64,000 bases of DNA from Acidovorax sp. A1169. Its GTDB lineage: Bacteria; Pseudomonadota; Gammaproteobacteria; Burkholderiales; Burkholderiaceae_C. The position numbers were made by a program, and so were the translations under genes. Below the pieces are notes generated by a model. The model ran no database searches, was not told the DNA's origin, and saw nothing but the letters and a program-made list of their open reading frames with translations. This document shows, one piece after another, positions 17,277-26,859 of the stretch. Each line of letters begins with the position of its first letter. Positions within the stretch are counted from its first letter, which is position 1. The DNA is taken from positions 159,546 to 223,545 of the forward strand of contig NZ_JAUZDX010000009.1 of NCBI RefSeq assembly GCF_030704685.1. Reading direction: 5' to 3'.

Positions 17277-18245
17277 TCACTCCGGCTGCAGGCCAATCTT
17301 GCGCACCACGGCGCCCCAGTGGCCCACCTCGTCGCGCAGGAAGCCGCGCAGTTCGTCGCGCGTGGAACCCTTGAGCTCGATGCCCAGCGTGGTCAGGCGC
17401 TCGCGCGTGGCGGGGTGCTCCAGCGCGGCAATGGCTTCCTTGCGCAGCCGCTCGATCACTTCGATGGGTGTGGTGGCCGGAGCCACCAGAGCCCACCACT
17501 GGTTGAACTGCATGCCGGCCAGGCCCGCCTCGCGGGCCGTGGGCACCTGGGGCATCGAGGCCAGGCGTGCAGGCCCGGTGGTCATGAGCACGGAGATCTT
17601 GCCCGCTGAGAGCAGCGATGCACCGCTGGCCAGCGTGGCGAAGTGGCCCGCCACCTGCTCGGCCGCCACGTCGGTGAGCGCCGGGGCCGAGCCTCGGTAC
17701 GGGATGGCATTGACCTTGAGCCCGCTGGCCCCGGCCAGCAGTTCGGACGAGAGGTGGCTGATGGAGCCATTGCCGCTGTGGGCCAGGGTGACCGGTGTGG
17801 CGCTGGCGCGCCCGTCCTTCAGGAATCCCTTGATGTCGCCCGCCTTGTACCTGCTGCCGTTGACGAACAACAGCAGCGGCGAGGTGCCGACCATCGAGAT
17901 CGGCGTGAAGTCCTTGAGCAGGTCGTAAGGCAGTTTGGCCGCGACAGCAGGCGCAATGGCATGGGGCAACTCCACGATGGCGATGGTGTAGCCATCGGGT
18001 GCCGCCTTGGCGGCCGCCTCGGTGCCGATGCGGCCAGACGCGCCAGAGCGGTTGTCCACGATGACGCTCTGCCCCAGCGACTCGCCCATGCGCTGCGCAA
18101 TGGCGCGGGCAATGGCATCGGTGCTGCCGCCCGGTGCCCACGGCACGATGAGGCGCACGGGTTTGTCGGGATAGGCGGCGAAGGCGCTGGTGCCCAGGAG
18201 GCAGGCACAGGCCAGCACGAAGCTGCGGCGGAACAGGAAGGTCAT
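17277..18245 (-). CDS. Bug-family (TctC) tripartite tricarboxylate-type solute receptor
   Basis: 322 residues with a signal peptide (MTFLFRRSFVLACACLLGTSAFA). Bug signatures follow: YPDKPVRLIVPWAPGGSTD, VDNRSGASGRIGTEAAAKA, PDGYTIAIVELPHAIAP and YRGSAPALTDVAAEQV. Such periplasmic receptors bind small carboxylates for TctAB permeases; they are greatly expanded in Burkholderiales and most are orphans, as here, with no tctAB nearby. It follows the threonine-synthase-like gene by 42 bases on the same strand, so the ligand may relate to that enzyme's substrate (inference). Confidence 0.93.
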   Translation of the reverse strand: MTFLFRRSFVLACACLLGTSAFAAYPDKPVRLIVPWAPGGSTDAIARAIAQRMGESLGQSVIVDNRSGASGRIGTEAAAKAAPDGYTIAIVELPHAIAPAVAAKLPYDLLKDFTPISMVGTSPLLLFVNGSRYKAGDIKGFLKDGRASATPVTLAHSGNGSISHLSSELLAGASGLKVNAIPYRGSAPALTDVAAEQVAGHFATLASGASLLSAGKISVLMTTGPARLASMPQVPTAREAGLAGMQFNQWWALVAPATTPIEVIERLRKEAIAALEHPATRERLTTLGIELKGSTRDELRGFLRDEVGHWGAVVRKIGLQPE

Positions 18246-18287
18246 GACAAGGGTCCTTGGTCAGGCGAAGAGATAGAAAAAAAGCGA

Positions 18288-19481
18288 TCAGGCGTCTCGG
18301 TCGCCCTTGGCGGTGAGCAACAGCAGCACGTGGTCCTCTGGCGCAATGCGGCCCTGCCGGCGCAGCTGTGACGCCGCGCCCACGCAGGCGCCCGCACACA
18401 GTTCCACCCACAGGCCCTGGGCACCGAGCTCGGCCACGCCACGGGCCGCATCCGCATCGCCTACCACGGCGGCACCGCCGCCCGAGCGCTGCACTGCGAT
18501 CTGCTGCTGCAGGGTGACGGTGCTGCCGGCAATGGAGAACTGCGCAGTGCTGCCGCTGAAATCGGCCTGGGCCGGTGCGCCGGCCAGCACCTGGCTGAGC
18601 CGGGCAAAGGGCTCCACTGCCCACAGGCGCGGCATGTGCGTGATCAGCCCTGCGGCCAGCAGGTCGCGCAGGCCGCTGTACAGGCCCCAGAGCAGGTCGC
18701 CACGCGCAGTGGGTACGAGCACATGGTCGGGCACGCAGCCCTCGGCCACGCATTCGAGCGCCACCGCGCGGTAGCCTTCCACGCCGAAGGCCGGGCTGCC
18801 CACGGCCGGCACGCTGAAGTTGGTGAGCGCAAAGGCCCCCTCGTCCAGTACCTGCCGGCGCACATGGGTCCAGCGGTCCAGTCCCTGGTCGAACGCAACC
18901 CGGCGGGCACCCAGGCGGTCCAGCGCTCGGGCAAAGGACTCCGGCATGTCCCGGTAGGTGGCGATTTCGCACGGCAGACCCGCCGCCGCACAGTAAGCGG
19001 CAGCGGACACGGCCGCATTGCCGCTCGATGCCAGCACCACCTTGGAGGCACCCACCGCCAGCGCGCGGGTCACGGCCTGGGCCGACATGCGGTCCTTGTG
19101 CGAGCCCGTGGGGTTCACGCCCTCGTGCTTGGCCGTCAGTTCGCGGATGCCCAGGGACCGGGCCAGCCGCGGCAGCGTGAGGCAAGGCGTGTTCCCCTCG
19201 CCCAGCGACACCCCGTGGGTGTAGGGCAGCCATTCGCCCCAGGTATAACCCGAGCTGCTTGCTGCCAGCGTGCGCGGCAGATCACTGTAGACCGCCTCGA
19301 CGCTGGCGGGCGTGCCTTGTGCTGCACATGCAGGGCAGCCGGCGGGCATCTCCTGTACCGGGTAGCGCGCGCCGCAGTGAATGCAGCGCATGCCCTGGAG
19401 CCGCGGATTTTCGCGCTGGGCAGGGGTTTCGTTCGTGCCGGAGCGGTGCGGCTGCACACCGAAGGATGTATCGGAAATCAT
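18288..19481 (-). CDS. Threonine synthase-like PLP-dependent enzyme
   Basis: 397 residues, fold type II PLP enzyme. An N-terminal zinc-ribbon-like segment (CIHCGARY, then CPAC) precedes the catalytic domain, whose PLP lysine lies in NPTGSHKDR and whose phosphate-binding loop region is VLASSGNAAVSAAA. This layout matches threonine synthase and its relatives such as cysteate synthase. Since it sits with a Bug receptor and a divergent LysR gene rather than with hom or thrB, a catabolic or specialised role on an amino acid is more likely than housekeeping threonine synthesis. Start at 19481 (MISDTSFGVQ) is chosen over the frame from 19520, which would overlap the promoter of the LysR gene. Confidence 0.8.
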   Translation of the reverse strand: MISDTSFGVQPHRSGTNETPAQRENPRLQGMRCIHCGARYPVQEMPAGCPACAAQGTPASVEAVYSDLPRTLAASSSGYTWGEWLPYTHGVSLGEGNTPCLTLPRLARSLGIRELTAKHEGVNPTGSHKDRMSAQAVTRALAVGASKVVLASSGNAAVSAAAYCAAAGLPCEIATYRDMPESFARALDRLGARRVAFDQGLDRWTHVRRQVLDEGAFALTNFSVPAVGSPAFGVEGYRAVALECVAEGCVPDHVLVPTARGDLLWGLYSGLRDLLAAGLITHMPRLWAVEPFARLSQVLAGAPAQADFSGSTAQFSIAGSTVTLQQQIAVQRSGGGAAVVGDADAARGVAELGAQGLWVELCAGACVGAASQLRRQGRIAPEDHVLLLLTAKGDRDA

Positions 19482-19551
19482 GCCTGCATCGTAGTCAGGC
19501 GCAGGCCATCGCGGTACCATGCCGCAGCCGTTTCCATTAAGCCAAACTTAT

Positions 19552-20469
19552 ATGAAAAACCTTCCCAAGCTCGATGCCAAGGAAGTGAGTACGCGCCAGA
19601 TCGAGGTTTTCCGCATGGTGATGCGGCTGGGCTCGGCCAACCGTGCGGCGGCGGCACTGCACGTGAGCCAGCCTGCCGTGACACAGCTGCTACAGCAGCT
19701 GGAGCTGCGCTCACAACTCACGCTGTTCGACCGGCCCAAGGGCCGCCTGGTTCCCACACCCGAGGCCCATGCGCTGATGGAAGAAATCGAGCGTGTGTAC
19801 GAGGGGCTGGAGGCGGTGCAGCGCAAGATCGTGGCGCTGCAGTCGCTGGAAGACCAGGTGCTGCGCATCGGCAGCCTGCATGCCCTGGCCGCGAGCATCA
19901 TGCCCGGGGTGCTGGCCGATTTCCAGCGCCACTACCCGCGCACCCGCTGCCTGCTGATGGTCGACAGCTCCAAGGCATTGCGCGAGGCGCTGTTCCAGGG
20001 CGCCGTGGACCTGGCCTTCCTGGGCGACGAGGCGGACACCAGCGGCCTGGTGTCCTCAGCGTTCTATGAATTGCCCGCCGTGTGCGCCGTGCCCGCTGCC
20101 CACCCGCTGGCACGCAAAGCAGTGCTGGAGCTGGCCGACCTGCGCGATGCGCCGCTGATCGGCCTGTCGGCCACCGACCCGGCCCAGCAGCGGCTGGAAA
20201 TACTCTTTGCCGCCGCAGGGATCACGCCACGCTTCGTGATCGAGACCCCGTACAGCGCAACACAGTGCGCGCTGGTGCTGGCCGGCGCGGGGCTGGCCGT
20301 GACCAACCTGCTGGTAGCGGCCGAGCATGCGCCCCTGGGGCTGTGCAGCGTGCCCTTGGCGGGCGAGGGCCTCTTCTTTCGGGCCTTGCTGGCCTTCAAG
20401 CCGCGCCAGGCCCAGTCGCGTGCGGTGCAGGAGTTCGTGGCCCTGTGCCGGCGGCGTCTGGCAGGCTGA
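19552..20469 (+). CDS. LysR-family transcriptional regulator
   Basis: 305 residues. HTH in residues about 10-70 (TRQIEVFRMVMRLGSANRAA, then HVSQPAVTQLLQQLE) and a C-terminal effector-binding domain. The start at 19552 gives the usual short N-terminus. It is divergent from the threonine-synthase-like/Bug pair with 70 bases between starts, so it probably controls that operon and itself. The short gap has an AT-rich centre suitable for overlapping promoters. Confidence 0.93.
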   Translation: MKNLPKLDAKEVSTRQIEVFRMVMRLGSANRAAAALHVSQPAVTQLLQQLELRSQLTLFDRPKGRLVPTPEAHALMEEIERVYEGLEAVQRKIVALQSLEDQVLRIGSLHALAASIMPGVLADFQRHYPRTRCLLMVDSSKALREALFQGAVDLAFLGDEADTSGLVSSAFYELPAVCAVPAAHPLARKAVLELADLRDAPLIGLSATDPAQQRLEILFAAAGITPRFVIETPYSATQCALVLAGAGLAVTNLLVAAEHAPLGLCSVPLAGEGLFFRALLAFKPRQAQSRAVQEFVALCRRRLAG

Positions 20470-20496
20470 CCGCGCCGGGGGCACCCAGGAGCGCCA

Positions 20497-21489
20497 TCAC
20501 TTGGAGATGATGGTCAGCAGTTCTTCGCGCGTGGTCGGGTCGGCCATGTACTTGTTGTACAGCGGGGCCATGCGCCGCACGAAGGGGGAGACGTCCTTGA
20601 CCCGCACGAACTGCGCACCCTGTTTGGCCGTGTTCTCCAGCGCCTGGGCCACGCGCTTGTTCCACAGCTCGCGCATCAGCAGTGCCGACTGGGCGCCCGC
20701 GTCCGAGAAGGCCTTGCGGTCCTCGGGCGAGAGCCTGGCCCATAGCGCGCTGGACACCACCAGTGCTTCGGGAGAGATCACATGGTTGGTCACGTACACG
20801 CTCTTGGCCACCTTGAAGTGCCCGGTGGACTCGTAGGAGGGCATGTTGTTCTCCGCACAGTCGATGGTGCCCTGCTGGAAGCCCGCCAGCACTTCCTTGA
20901 AAGGCAGGGCCACGGGTTTGGCATCGAGCAGCCGGATCATCTCCATGAAGACCTCGGACTGCTGCACGCGGATGGACGCCCCCGCCAGATCGCGGATGGT
21001 GGCCAGTGCGCGGTTGGCGCAGTAGAAGGAGCGCCCGCCCCCGTCGTACCAGCCCAGCACCACGAAGCCGGCAGATTGCAGGTTGGCGGCAAAGCGCTGC
21101 CCCAGTGCGCCATCAAGGTGGCGGAACATGTGGGCCGAGTCGGTGAACAGGAACGGCAGGTTCAGCACCTTGATGCCGGGCACCGCGTCGGACAGGGGCC
21201 CTGAGCTGAACTCGGCAATGTCGATCTCGCCGCTCTTGAGCATTTGCACCGCCTTGGGCTGGTCGCCCAGCGTGGCGTTGGAGAACACCTCGATCTGGTA
21301 ACGGCCCTGCGTGGCCCGCGTCACCTGGGCGGCAAAGCCCTTCATGGCCTCGGTCACCGGGTAGCCGTCGGGGTGGATATTCCAGGCGCGCAGTCGCGTC
21401 GGCGCTTGCGCATGGCTGGCCTCGGCGCACAGCAGGGCCATGCACAGGGCACCCAGCGTCGCCATGCCGGATCGGGTCCATCGGTTCAC
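20497..21489 (-). CDS. TRAP transporter solute receptor, DctP family
   Basis: 330 residues with a signal peptide ending near SHA-Q. DctP hallmarks include FAAQVTRATQGRYQIEVFSN, LKSGEIDIAEFSSGPLSD, VLNLPFLF, and LAGASIRVQQSEVF with the conserved carboxylate-binding arginine. It delivers an organic acid to a DctQM sodium-coupled permease, but no dctQ or dctM is in the window. Translation starts at a GTG (21489) behind a strong GGAGG site. It is divergent from the interrupted pectate lyase, sharing a 357-base control region with it; a uronate or similar ligand is therefore possible (inference). Confidence 0.93.
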   Translation of the reverse strand: MNRWTRSGMATLGALCMALLCAEASHAQAPTRLRAWNIHPDGYPVTEAMKGFAAQVTRATQGRYQIEVFSNATLGDQPKAVQMLKSGEIDIAEFSSGPLSDAVPGIKVLNLPFLFTDSAHMFRHLDGALGQRFAANLQSAGFVVLGWYDGGGRSFYCANRALATIRDLAGASIRVQQSEVFMEMIRLLDAKPVALPFKEVLAGFQQGTIDCAENNMPSYESTGHFKVAKSVYVTNHVISPEALVVSSALWARLSPEDRKAFSDAGAQSALLMRELWNKRVAQALENTAKQGAQFVRVKDVSPFVRRMAPLYNKYMADPTTREELLTIISK

Positions 21490-21846
21490 AGGTCTCCTCC
21501 TTTGTTGTGGTGCCGGTCAGGTCGAACCCAGGGTTCAACGCCAGCAACTGTGCGTCAATTTATAAGACGTCATATAACTAACTTGTCTTCAACGATACCT
21601 GCAATGGCATCCGCCCACTCCAACCGGGCGCATCGAGGGCCATTCTGCTGCAACATCTGCACACAAGATGTTCGGGTAAACGCCAGCACACCGGTGGATC
21701 CAGCTGTCGAGAATCACCACCAAGTTGTACGACATCATCTGTCTTGGGTGCCGTGCAACTGCAGGTGACAAGAGCCCATGGGCCACGCCCGTGATGGCGG
21801 CACGCCAGGTGCCAGCCCCGACCCCAACCTTCGAGGAGACCAACCG
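21490..21846 (+). other. Intergenic control region between dctP-type gene and pectate lyase
   Basis: 357 bases with no convincing gene. It is AT-richer than its flanks around 21555-21600 and holds the palindrome described separately. A second, weaker candidate, AGTTGTACGACATCAT, lies at about 21723-21738. Promoters for both divergent genes are expected here. Confidence 0.5.
21560..21577. promoter_or_regulatory. Palindromic operator candidate (GntR-like)
   Basis: TTATAAGACGTCATATAA is a near-perfect palindrome: the half-sites TTATAAGAC and TTATATGAC match at eight of nine positions. Its centre is about 80 bases upstream of the GTG start of the DctP gene and 280 upstream of the lyase. FadR/UxuR-type GntR and some IclR regulators bind sites of this size. 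No GntR gene is in the window. Confidence 0.45.
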
Positions 21847-23631
21847 ATGAAGCGCAGAGACTTTGCCATTGCCACCACCTTGACCCCGCTGCTGCTGTCC
21901 GCCTGCGGCGGCAGCGACTCCGGGCCCGCACCCCTGACCGGCCCCAAGGCCGAAGCCGCCGCCGGCCTCAAGCGTGCAGCGCAGTACATGGACGAGGTGG
22001 TGTCCTACCAGGGTGGCTACGTGTGGTCGTACTCGCCCGACCTCAAGCAGACCTTTGGCGAGATGGAGGCCTACCGCACCATGTGCTGGATCCAGCCGCC
22101 CGGCACGCCCTCCGTCGGCCATGTGTACCTGGACGCCTACCACGCCACGGGCGATGAGCGCTACTACCAGGCGGCAGAGCGCACCGCGCTGGCCATCGTC
22201 GCGGCGCAGCACCGCTCGGGTGGGTGGAACTACATCCACGACTTCGCGGGCGAGGATTCGCTCAAGCGCTGGTACGACACCATCGGCAAAAACGGCTGGC
22301 GGCTCGAGGAGTTCCAGCACTACTACGGCAACGCCACCTTCGACGATGCCGGCACGGCCGTGGCGTCGCAGCTGCTGCTGCGCATGTTCGTGGAAAAGCG
22401 CGACGTGCGCTTCTCCGGCCCGCTGCAGCGCGCCATCGACTTCGTGGTGCAGTCGCAGTTCGGCTCCGAGTACGGCATTGCCGATGGGGGCTGGCCACAG
22501 CGCTTTCCGCATTTCCCGGGGGCCATCAGCAGCATGCCGCTGCCCAATCCGCAGCAGGTGCCGCCGGGCGCCCGCGTGGGCATGGCCGATGGCGACTACA
22601 CGCTGCACGTGACCTTCAACGACGACGTGATGGGCGAGAACATCAAGTTCCTCACGCTGTGCGTGACGGCGCTGGGGGAGACGCGCCTGATCGGCAATAT
22701 CCAGCGCGCCATGGAGTGCATGCGCCTCATGCAGCAGCCCGGCCCCCAGGCCGGCTGGAGCCTGCAGCACCTCTAGCGCCCCACAGGCGGGCGGCCAGCC
22801 GGTGCGCCCGCTGGCGCGCGCAGCTACGAGCCGCGCTCGCTGGCCACGCACACCACGCAGACCAACATCCGCCAGCTGTTCAACTACTTCCAGCTCAGCG
22901 GCGACAGGAAGTACCTGGCCCGCATCCCGGAGGCGATTGCCTGGCTCAAATCCTGTCCGCTGCCGGCGGATGCAGCCACAGTCAATCCGCTGCTCGGCGG
23001 CGGGCGCACCCATCCCACCTTCGTGGAGCTGGGTACCAACGACGGCCTGTACATGCACCGCTACGGCTCCAACATCCACAACGGGGCCTACTACGCCGAC
23101 AAGGACTACACCAACACCATCAGCCACTACTCGGCCGGCCGCCCCATCGACATCGCCGGGCTCGAGTCGACCTACCAGTCGCTCAGCCGCATGGGCGACA
23201 CGGCGATTGCCGACATGGTGGCGCGCTCGCCGCTCAAGTCCACGGGCGCAACGCGCACGCTGCCGCGCTACTTCTCGATCCGCGAGGTGGACTTCCCGGA
23301 CCTCTTCGCCGGCGCCACCATGCCCACCCCGGTGGTGCCCGACAGCGAGGCACAGACGCTGCTGACCGAGCTGGGCACGAAGAACTACTGGACCTCGCCC
23401 GTGCCCGAGATCGTCAACACCTACCGAGGCGATGGCCCCACCACGCCCTACACCGGCACGGCTTACCGCAGCAGGCATGTGGGCGATGTGTACGACACAT
23501 CCCCCTACCCGGCCGACAACCCACCCGACATCGAGCCCTACGTGAAGCGCGAGAAACCGCAGTTCATCGTGACCTCGGAATGGATACGCCGCATGGGCCG
23601 GCTCATCGCCTACGTGGCACCGCAGGCTTGA
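21847..23631 (+). pseudogene. PL10-type pectate lyase split by an in-frame amber codon
   Basis: A reading frame of 595 codons in one phase, interrupted only by TAG at 22774-22776. The 309-residue first part has a lipoprotein-like, RR-containing signal (MKRRDF, LLLSAC) and PL10/PelA-like motifs: GGWPQRFPHFPG and YTLHVTFNDDVMGEN. The second part resumes at once with PAGARSYEPRSLATHTTQTN, which matches the 'gWaxQhd..P..aRxYEPxSL' block of pectic acid lyases, so both halves belong to one protein. After the stop there is no good ribosome site. Either the gene is inactivated, or the base is a sequencing or assembly error, or the stop is read through. An intact product would cleave polygalacturonate outside the cytoplasm. 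Confidence 0.8.
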
Positions 23632-23643
23632 GAGCCAGCAGCC

Positions 23644-24822
23644 TCAGGCCTGCAACAGGTGCGCCAGGGGACGGCGCGGCGTGGCAGGCACCTCGCCCTG
23701 CGGGTAGCCGATGCGGCACAGCATCTGCACCGTGGGGTCGCCGGCTTCCTTGGGCGCGCCGTGCCCCAACACCAGCTGGTGCGCGCGCTCGTAGTGCGGC
23801 GCCATCTCGGCAAACTCCTGCAAGGCCTGGCTCATGGGGTGCATGCCCACGCCCAGTTCGGTGGACTTGAGCTGCAGGCGCACATAGGCGCGGCCGGCCG
23901 CGATCTGCTCGGCGCGGGTGTTGCCCCCCGTCAGCCACACGAAGCCCATCGCCGTGCGGCTGTGGCCCTCGAAGCGGTCCATCGCGCCCTTGTAGCCCGC
24001 ACTGCCCTCCTCGGGCGGGGCGGAGCGGTCGAAGAAGCCGAGCGCCGCTGCGGCGCGTATGAACGGTGTGTTCAGCGAGATGCCATCGCGGTGTTCCAGG
24101 ATCTCGGAGGGGCCGACACGGGTGAGGCGGATGCTTTCCATCATGGTGCGCGGCGTGCGCAGCTCCACCTGGGCCGACTGCCAGCACAGCGCGCGCAAGG
24201 CGTCCAGGCGGGCGGGCTCCACCGTTCCACCCGCCTGCGGGCTGCCCGACAGGGACGCACTGGCCAGCAAGGCCTTGAGCAGATCGGGTGCCACGGGCCG
24301 GGCCAGGTCGAAATCCACCTTGGGCGTGCGGCGGCGCAGCACCTGGGTGAACAAGGCCTCGGGCTCGCCGCCGGGCCGCAGCACCACGCGGGCCACAGGG
24401 CGCTCGTCCCATTCGCGCAATTGCGCCGGCAGCGGTCCCTGCGGCCACAGCGTGACCTCGCTGGCCATGCCCTGCTGGGCCAGTGCCTGCACCAGGAGCT
24501 CCAGGAAGGCGCCGTGGCCGATCAGGATCTGGCGGCCCAGCGGGTCGGTCTCGGGCAGCACGCGCTCGCGGTCGGTGCGCAGGGTGATCACGCCCTCTTC
24601 GCGCAGGTCCACCACCCAGGGCTGCAGGTTGTGCGGGTTGGGCGCGGTGATGGCATAGGCCACGGCACGGCGGCGCAGGTCGGTTTCGCCCACGGGTCCC
24701 TGCCAGGCCTCGACGGCCTGGGCGGGGTAGTGCGGACCCGAGCTGCAGGCAACCAGGGGGGCGATGGCAGCGGCGGCGATGGTGCCACCGCCGGCCAGGC
24801 GGATGAAGGTACGGCGTTGCAT
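23644..24822 (-). CDS. Nitroreductase-family protein, Tat-exported
   Basis: 392 residues. Begins MQRRTFIRLAGGGTIAAAA, a twin-arginine-type signal with a possible lipobox (APLVAC). The rest resembles the Acg-like nitroreductase-fold family: AVAYAITAPNPHNLQPWVVDL near the N-terminus is the typical FMN-site block (PSxxNxQPW-like), and QALQEFAEM lies toward the end. The ATG at 24822 has GGAG eight bases upstream and keeps the signal N-terminal. Substrate unknown. It follows the epimerase gene by 20 bases and is probably co-transcribed with it. Confidence 0.85.
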   Translation of the reverse strand: MQRRTFIRLAGGGTIAAAAIAPLVACSSGPHYPAQAVEAWQGPVGETDLRRRAVAYAITAPNPHNLQPWVVDLREEGVITLRTDRERVLPETDPLGRQILIGHGAFLELLVQALAQQGMASEVTLWPQGPLPAQLREWDERPVARVVLRPGGEPEALFTQVLRRRTPKVDFDLARPVAPDLLKALLASASLSGSPQAGGTVEPARLDALRALCWQSAQVELRTPRTMMESIRLTRVGPSEILEHRDGISLNTPFIRAAAALGFFDRSAPPEEGSAGYKGAMDRFEGHSRTAMGFVWLTGGNTRAEQIAAGRAYVRLQLKSTELGVGMHPMSQALQEFAEMAPHYERAHQLVLGHGAPKEAGDPTVQMLCRIGYPQGEVPATPRRPLAHLLQA

Positions 24823-24842
24823 GGTGAGACTCTCCTTGCGGT

Positions 24843-25847
24843 TCATGCCAGGGCGGCTTGGGGATGGGCCGGGGCCAGCAGCCCCAGGTCGTGGAGCGCG
24901 CGGCGAACCGCCTGCTCGAAAGGGGTGTGCGGCTCCTCGCCAATCAGCGCGGCCAGGCGCGTGTTGTCCAACCGGTGCGGCGTGTTCCAGAGGTAACGCA
25001 TGTCTGCCAGGGCCGCCAGATGGGGCACCACCAGGCCGGCCATGCGCAGCAGCGGCCAGGGCAACTGGCCTGCGCGCAGGGTCTGGGCGTCTGCTGCCCA
25101 GCCCTGCTCGGCCGCCACGGCAGAAAGCACCCGCACCCACTGGTGCGCCGTGACCTGCTGGCCAGCGAAGTGCAGCGTGTCGAACGCAGAAAGGCGGTGG
25201 CGCTCCTCGGCCACCCTTACCAGGGTGCGGGCCAGATCGGGCAGGTAGGCCCAGGGCCGGCTGATGTCCAGCGGGCCGGGCCAGGTGACGCGGCCTTTGG
25301 GCAGGTCCTTGGCGATGGACTGGTCCAGCCAGCTGCCAGCGCCGCTGCCAAAGAAGTCGCCGGCGCGCACCACCACAGCGCGCATGGCGCCATCGCGCGT
25401 GGCGGCCTGCAGGCGCTGCTCCAGGTGGATGCGCAGCCGCCCCTTGAAGTCCAGCGCGGTCTGCGGCGTGTCTTCGCGCAGCACCGGCGGCATGGCACGG
25501 CCATAGTTGTACACACTGCCCGGCAGCATGAGCGTGGCGCCCAGAGTGCGAGTGACTTCGATGGCAGCGTCCATCAGCATCGGCGCCTCCTTGCGCCAGG
25601 CCTTGTGCGTGTAGGCCGGGTTCATGGCATGCACTACCACCTGCGCCCCCTGCGCTGCAGCCACCAGGGCCGGCGTGTCCTGCGGTGCGACTGCGATCCA
25701 CTGCACACCGGGCACGGCGGGGCCGGCGGCACCCGGGCGGACCTGGGCACGCACCTGCCAGCCGGCCTGGGCGAAAGCCCGGGCGGCAGCAAGCCCCAGG
25801 CGCCCGCGGGCCCCTAGGATGAGAACGGTGGATGCAGCGATCGACAT
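24843..25847 (-). CDS. NAD(P)-dependent epimerase/reductase (extended SDR)
   Basis: 334 residues. N-terminal Rossmann motif VLILGARGRLGLAAARAFAQ (GxxGxxG type, residues about 7-25), then a region like extended short-chain dehydrogenases, including LPGSVYNYGRAMPP (the Tyr region). The start at 25847 has an AGGAG site; a longer frame from 25865 lacks one. First gene of a two-gene operon with the nitroreductase, divergent from a LysR gene, so the pair is probably an inducible redox or detoxification unit. Confidence 0.85.
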   Translation of the reverse strand: MSIAASTVLILGARGRLGLAAARAFAQAGWQVRAQVRPGAAGPAVPGVQWIAVAPQDTPALVAAAQGAQVVVHAMNPAYTHKAWRKEAPMLMDAAIEVTRTLGATLMLPGSVYNYGRAMPPVLREDTPQTALDFKGRLRIHLEQRLQAATRDGAMRAVVVRAGDFFGSGAGSWLDQSIAKDLPKGRVTWPGPLDISRPWAYLPDLARTLVRVAEERHRLSAFDTLHFAGQQVTAHQWVRVLSAVAAEQGWAADAQTLRAGQLPWPLLRMAGLVVPHLAALADMRYLWNTPHRLDNTRLAALIGEEPHTPFEQAVRRALHDLGLLAPAHPQAALA

Positions 25848-25959
25848 GGCAGGGCTCCTGAACAAAGACGGAATGGAGCGATTGTGGAAATGCGGCCGCC
25901 GTTACACAATTGGCTAACTGTCGATAACAGCAATGCAAAAATGAATACCTGTACCGGCC

Positions 25960-26844
25960 GTGAAACAACGCTTTGACTGGAGCCTCATCCAATCCTTTCT
26001 GGCTGCCCTGGACCAGGGCAGCCTGCTGGGCGCTGCGCGCGTGCTGAACGCGAGCCAGCCCACCATCGGGCGCCACATCGCCGAGCTGGAGGCCCAGCTC
26101 GGCGTGGTGCTGTTCGAGCGCACGGGGCGCGGCCTGCTGCCCACCGCGACCGCACTGCGACTGGCGGAATCGGCACGGACGATGGAGGCCGGGGCCGACC
26201 AGTTGGCGCGCAGCGTCTCGGGCGCCGAGGCCGGCGTGAGCGGCACCGTGCGCATCACAGCCAGCCAGCCGGTGGCCTGTGTGCTGCTGCCGCCCCTGCT
26301 GGCGCGCATGCGCCAGGCGCTGCCCGAGGTGCAGGTGGAGCTGGTGTCCAGCAACGAGGTCACCAACCTGCTGCGCCGCGAAGCCGATATTGCGCTGCGT
26401 ATGGTGCAGCCCATGCAGGCAAGCCTTGTGGCCAAGCGCATCGGCAAGGTCACGCTGGGCGCCTACGCCCACCGCGACTACCTGCGCCGCCGGGGCACGC
26501 CACGCCAACTGGTCGACCTGCTGCAGCATGAGCTCATCGGCAACGACCGCCATGAAGACATCCTGCGCGGCTTTGCTGCCATGGGCCATCCGGTGGCGCG
26601 CGAGCAGTTCGCGTTCCGCACCGATGACCTCATGGCCTACTGGGAAGCCGTGCGCAGCGGCCTGGGTATCGGATTCGTGGGCCACTACATGGCGCGCACC
26701 GATCCCGATGTGGTGGGCATACTCCCCATGCTCCAGCCGCCGGACCTGCCCATCTGGCTCACGGTGCACCGCGAGATCCGCACCAACCAGCGCATCCGGG
26801 CGGTGTACGATTTTCTGGCACAGGCCGTGCCCGAAGTGCTGTAA
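25960..26844 (+). CDS. LysR-family transcriptional regulator
   Basis: 294 residues starting at a GTG (MKQRFDWSLIQSFLAALDQG). HTH residues about 8-65 (SLLGAARVLNASQPTIGRHI), effector domain after. It is divergent from the epimerase-nitroreductase operon with 112 bases between starts and probably regulates it. Downstream it is followed after 15 bases by the beta-helix gene, which may be read from the same transcript. Confidence 0.93.
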   Translation: MKQRFDWSLIQSFLAALDQGSLLGAARVLNASQPTIGRHIAELEAQLGVVLFERTGRGLLPTATALRLAESARTMEAGADQLARSVSGAEAGVSGTVRITASQPVACVLLPPLLARMRQALPEVQVELVSSNEVTNLLRREADIALRMVQPMQASLVAKRIGKVTLGAYAHRDYLRRRGTPRQLVDLLQHELIGNDRHEDILRGFAAMGHPVAREQFAFRTDDLMAYWEAVRSGLGIGFVGHYMARTDPDVVGILPMLQPPDLPIWLTVHREIRTNQRIRAVYDFLAQAVPEVL

Positions 26845-26859
26845 CCCGCCCTATCCACC

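Noticed and set aside
21589..23478. 629-codon minus-strand frame opposite the pectate lyase
   Set aside because: Antisense shadow; the plus-strand frame has signal sequence and family motifs on both sides of its stop.
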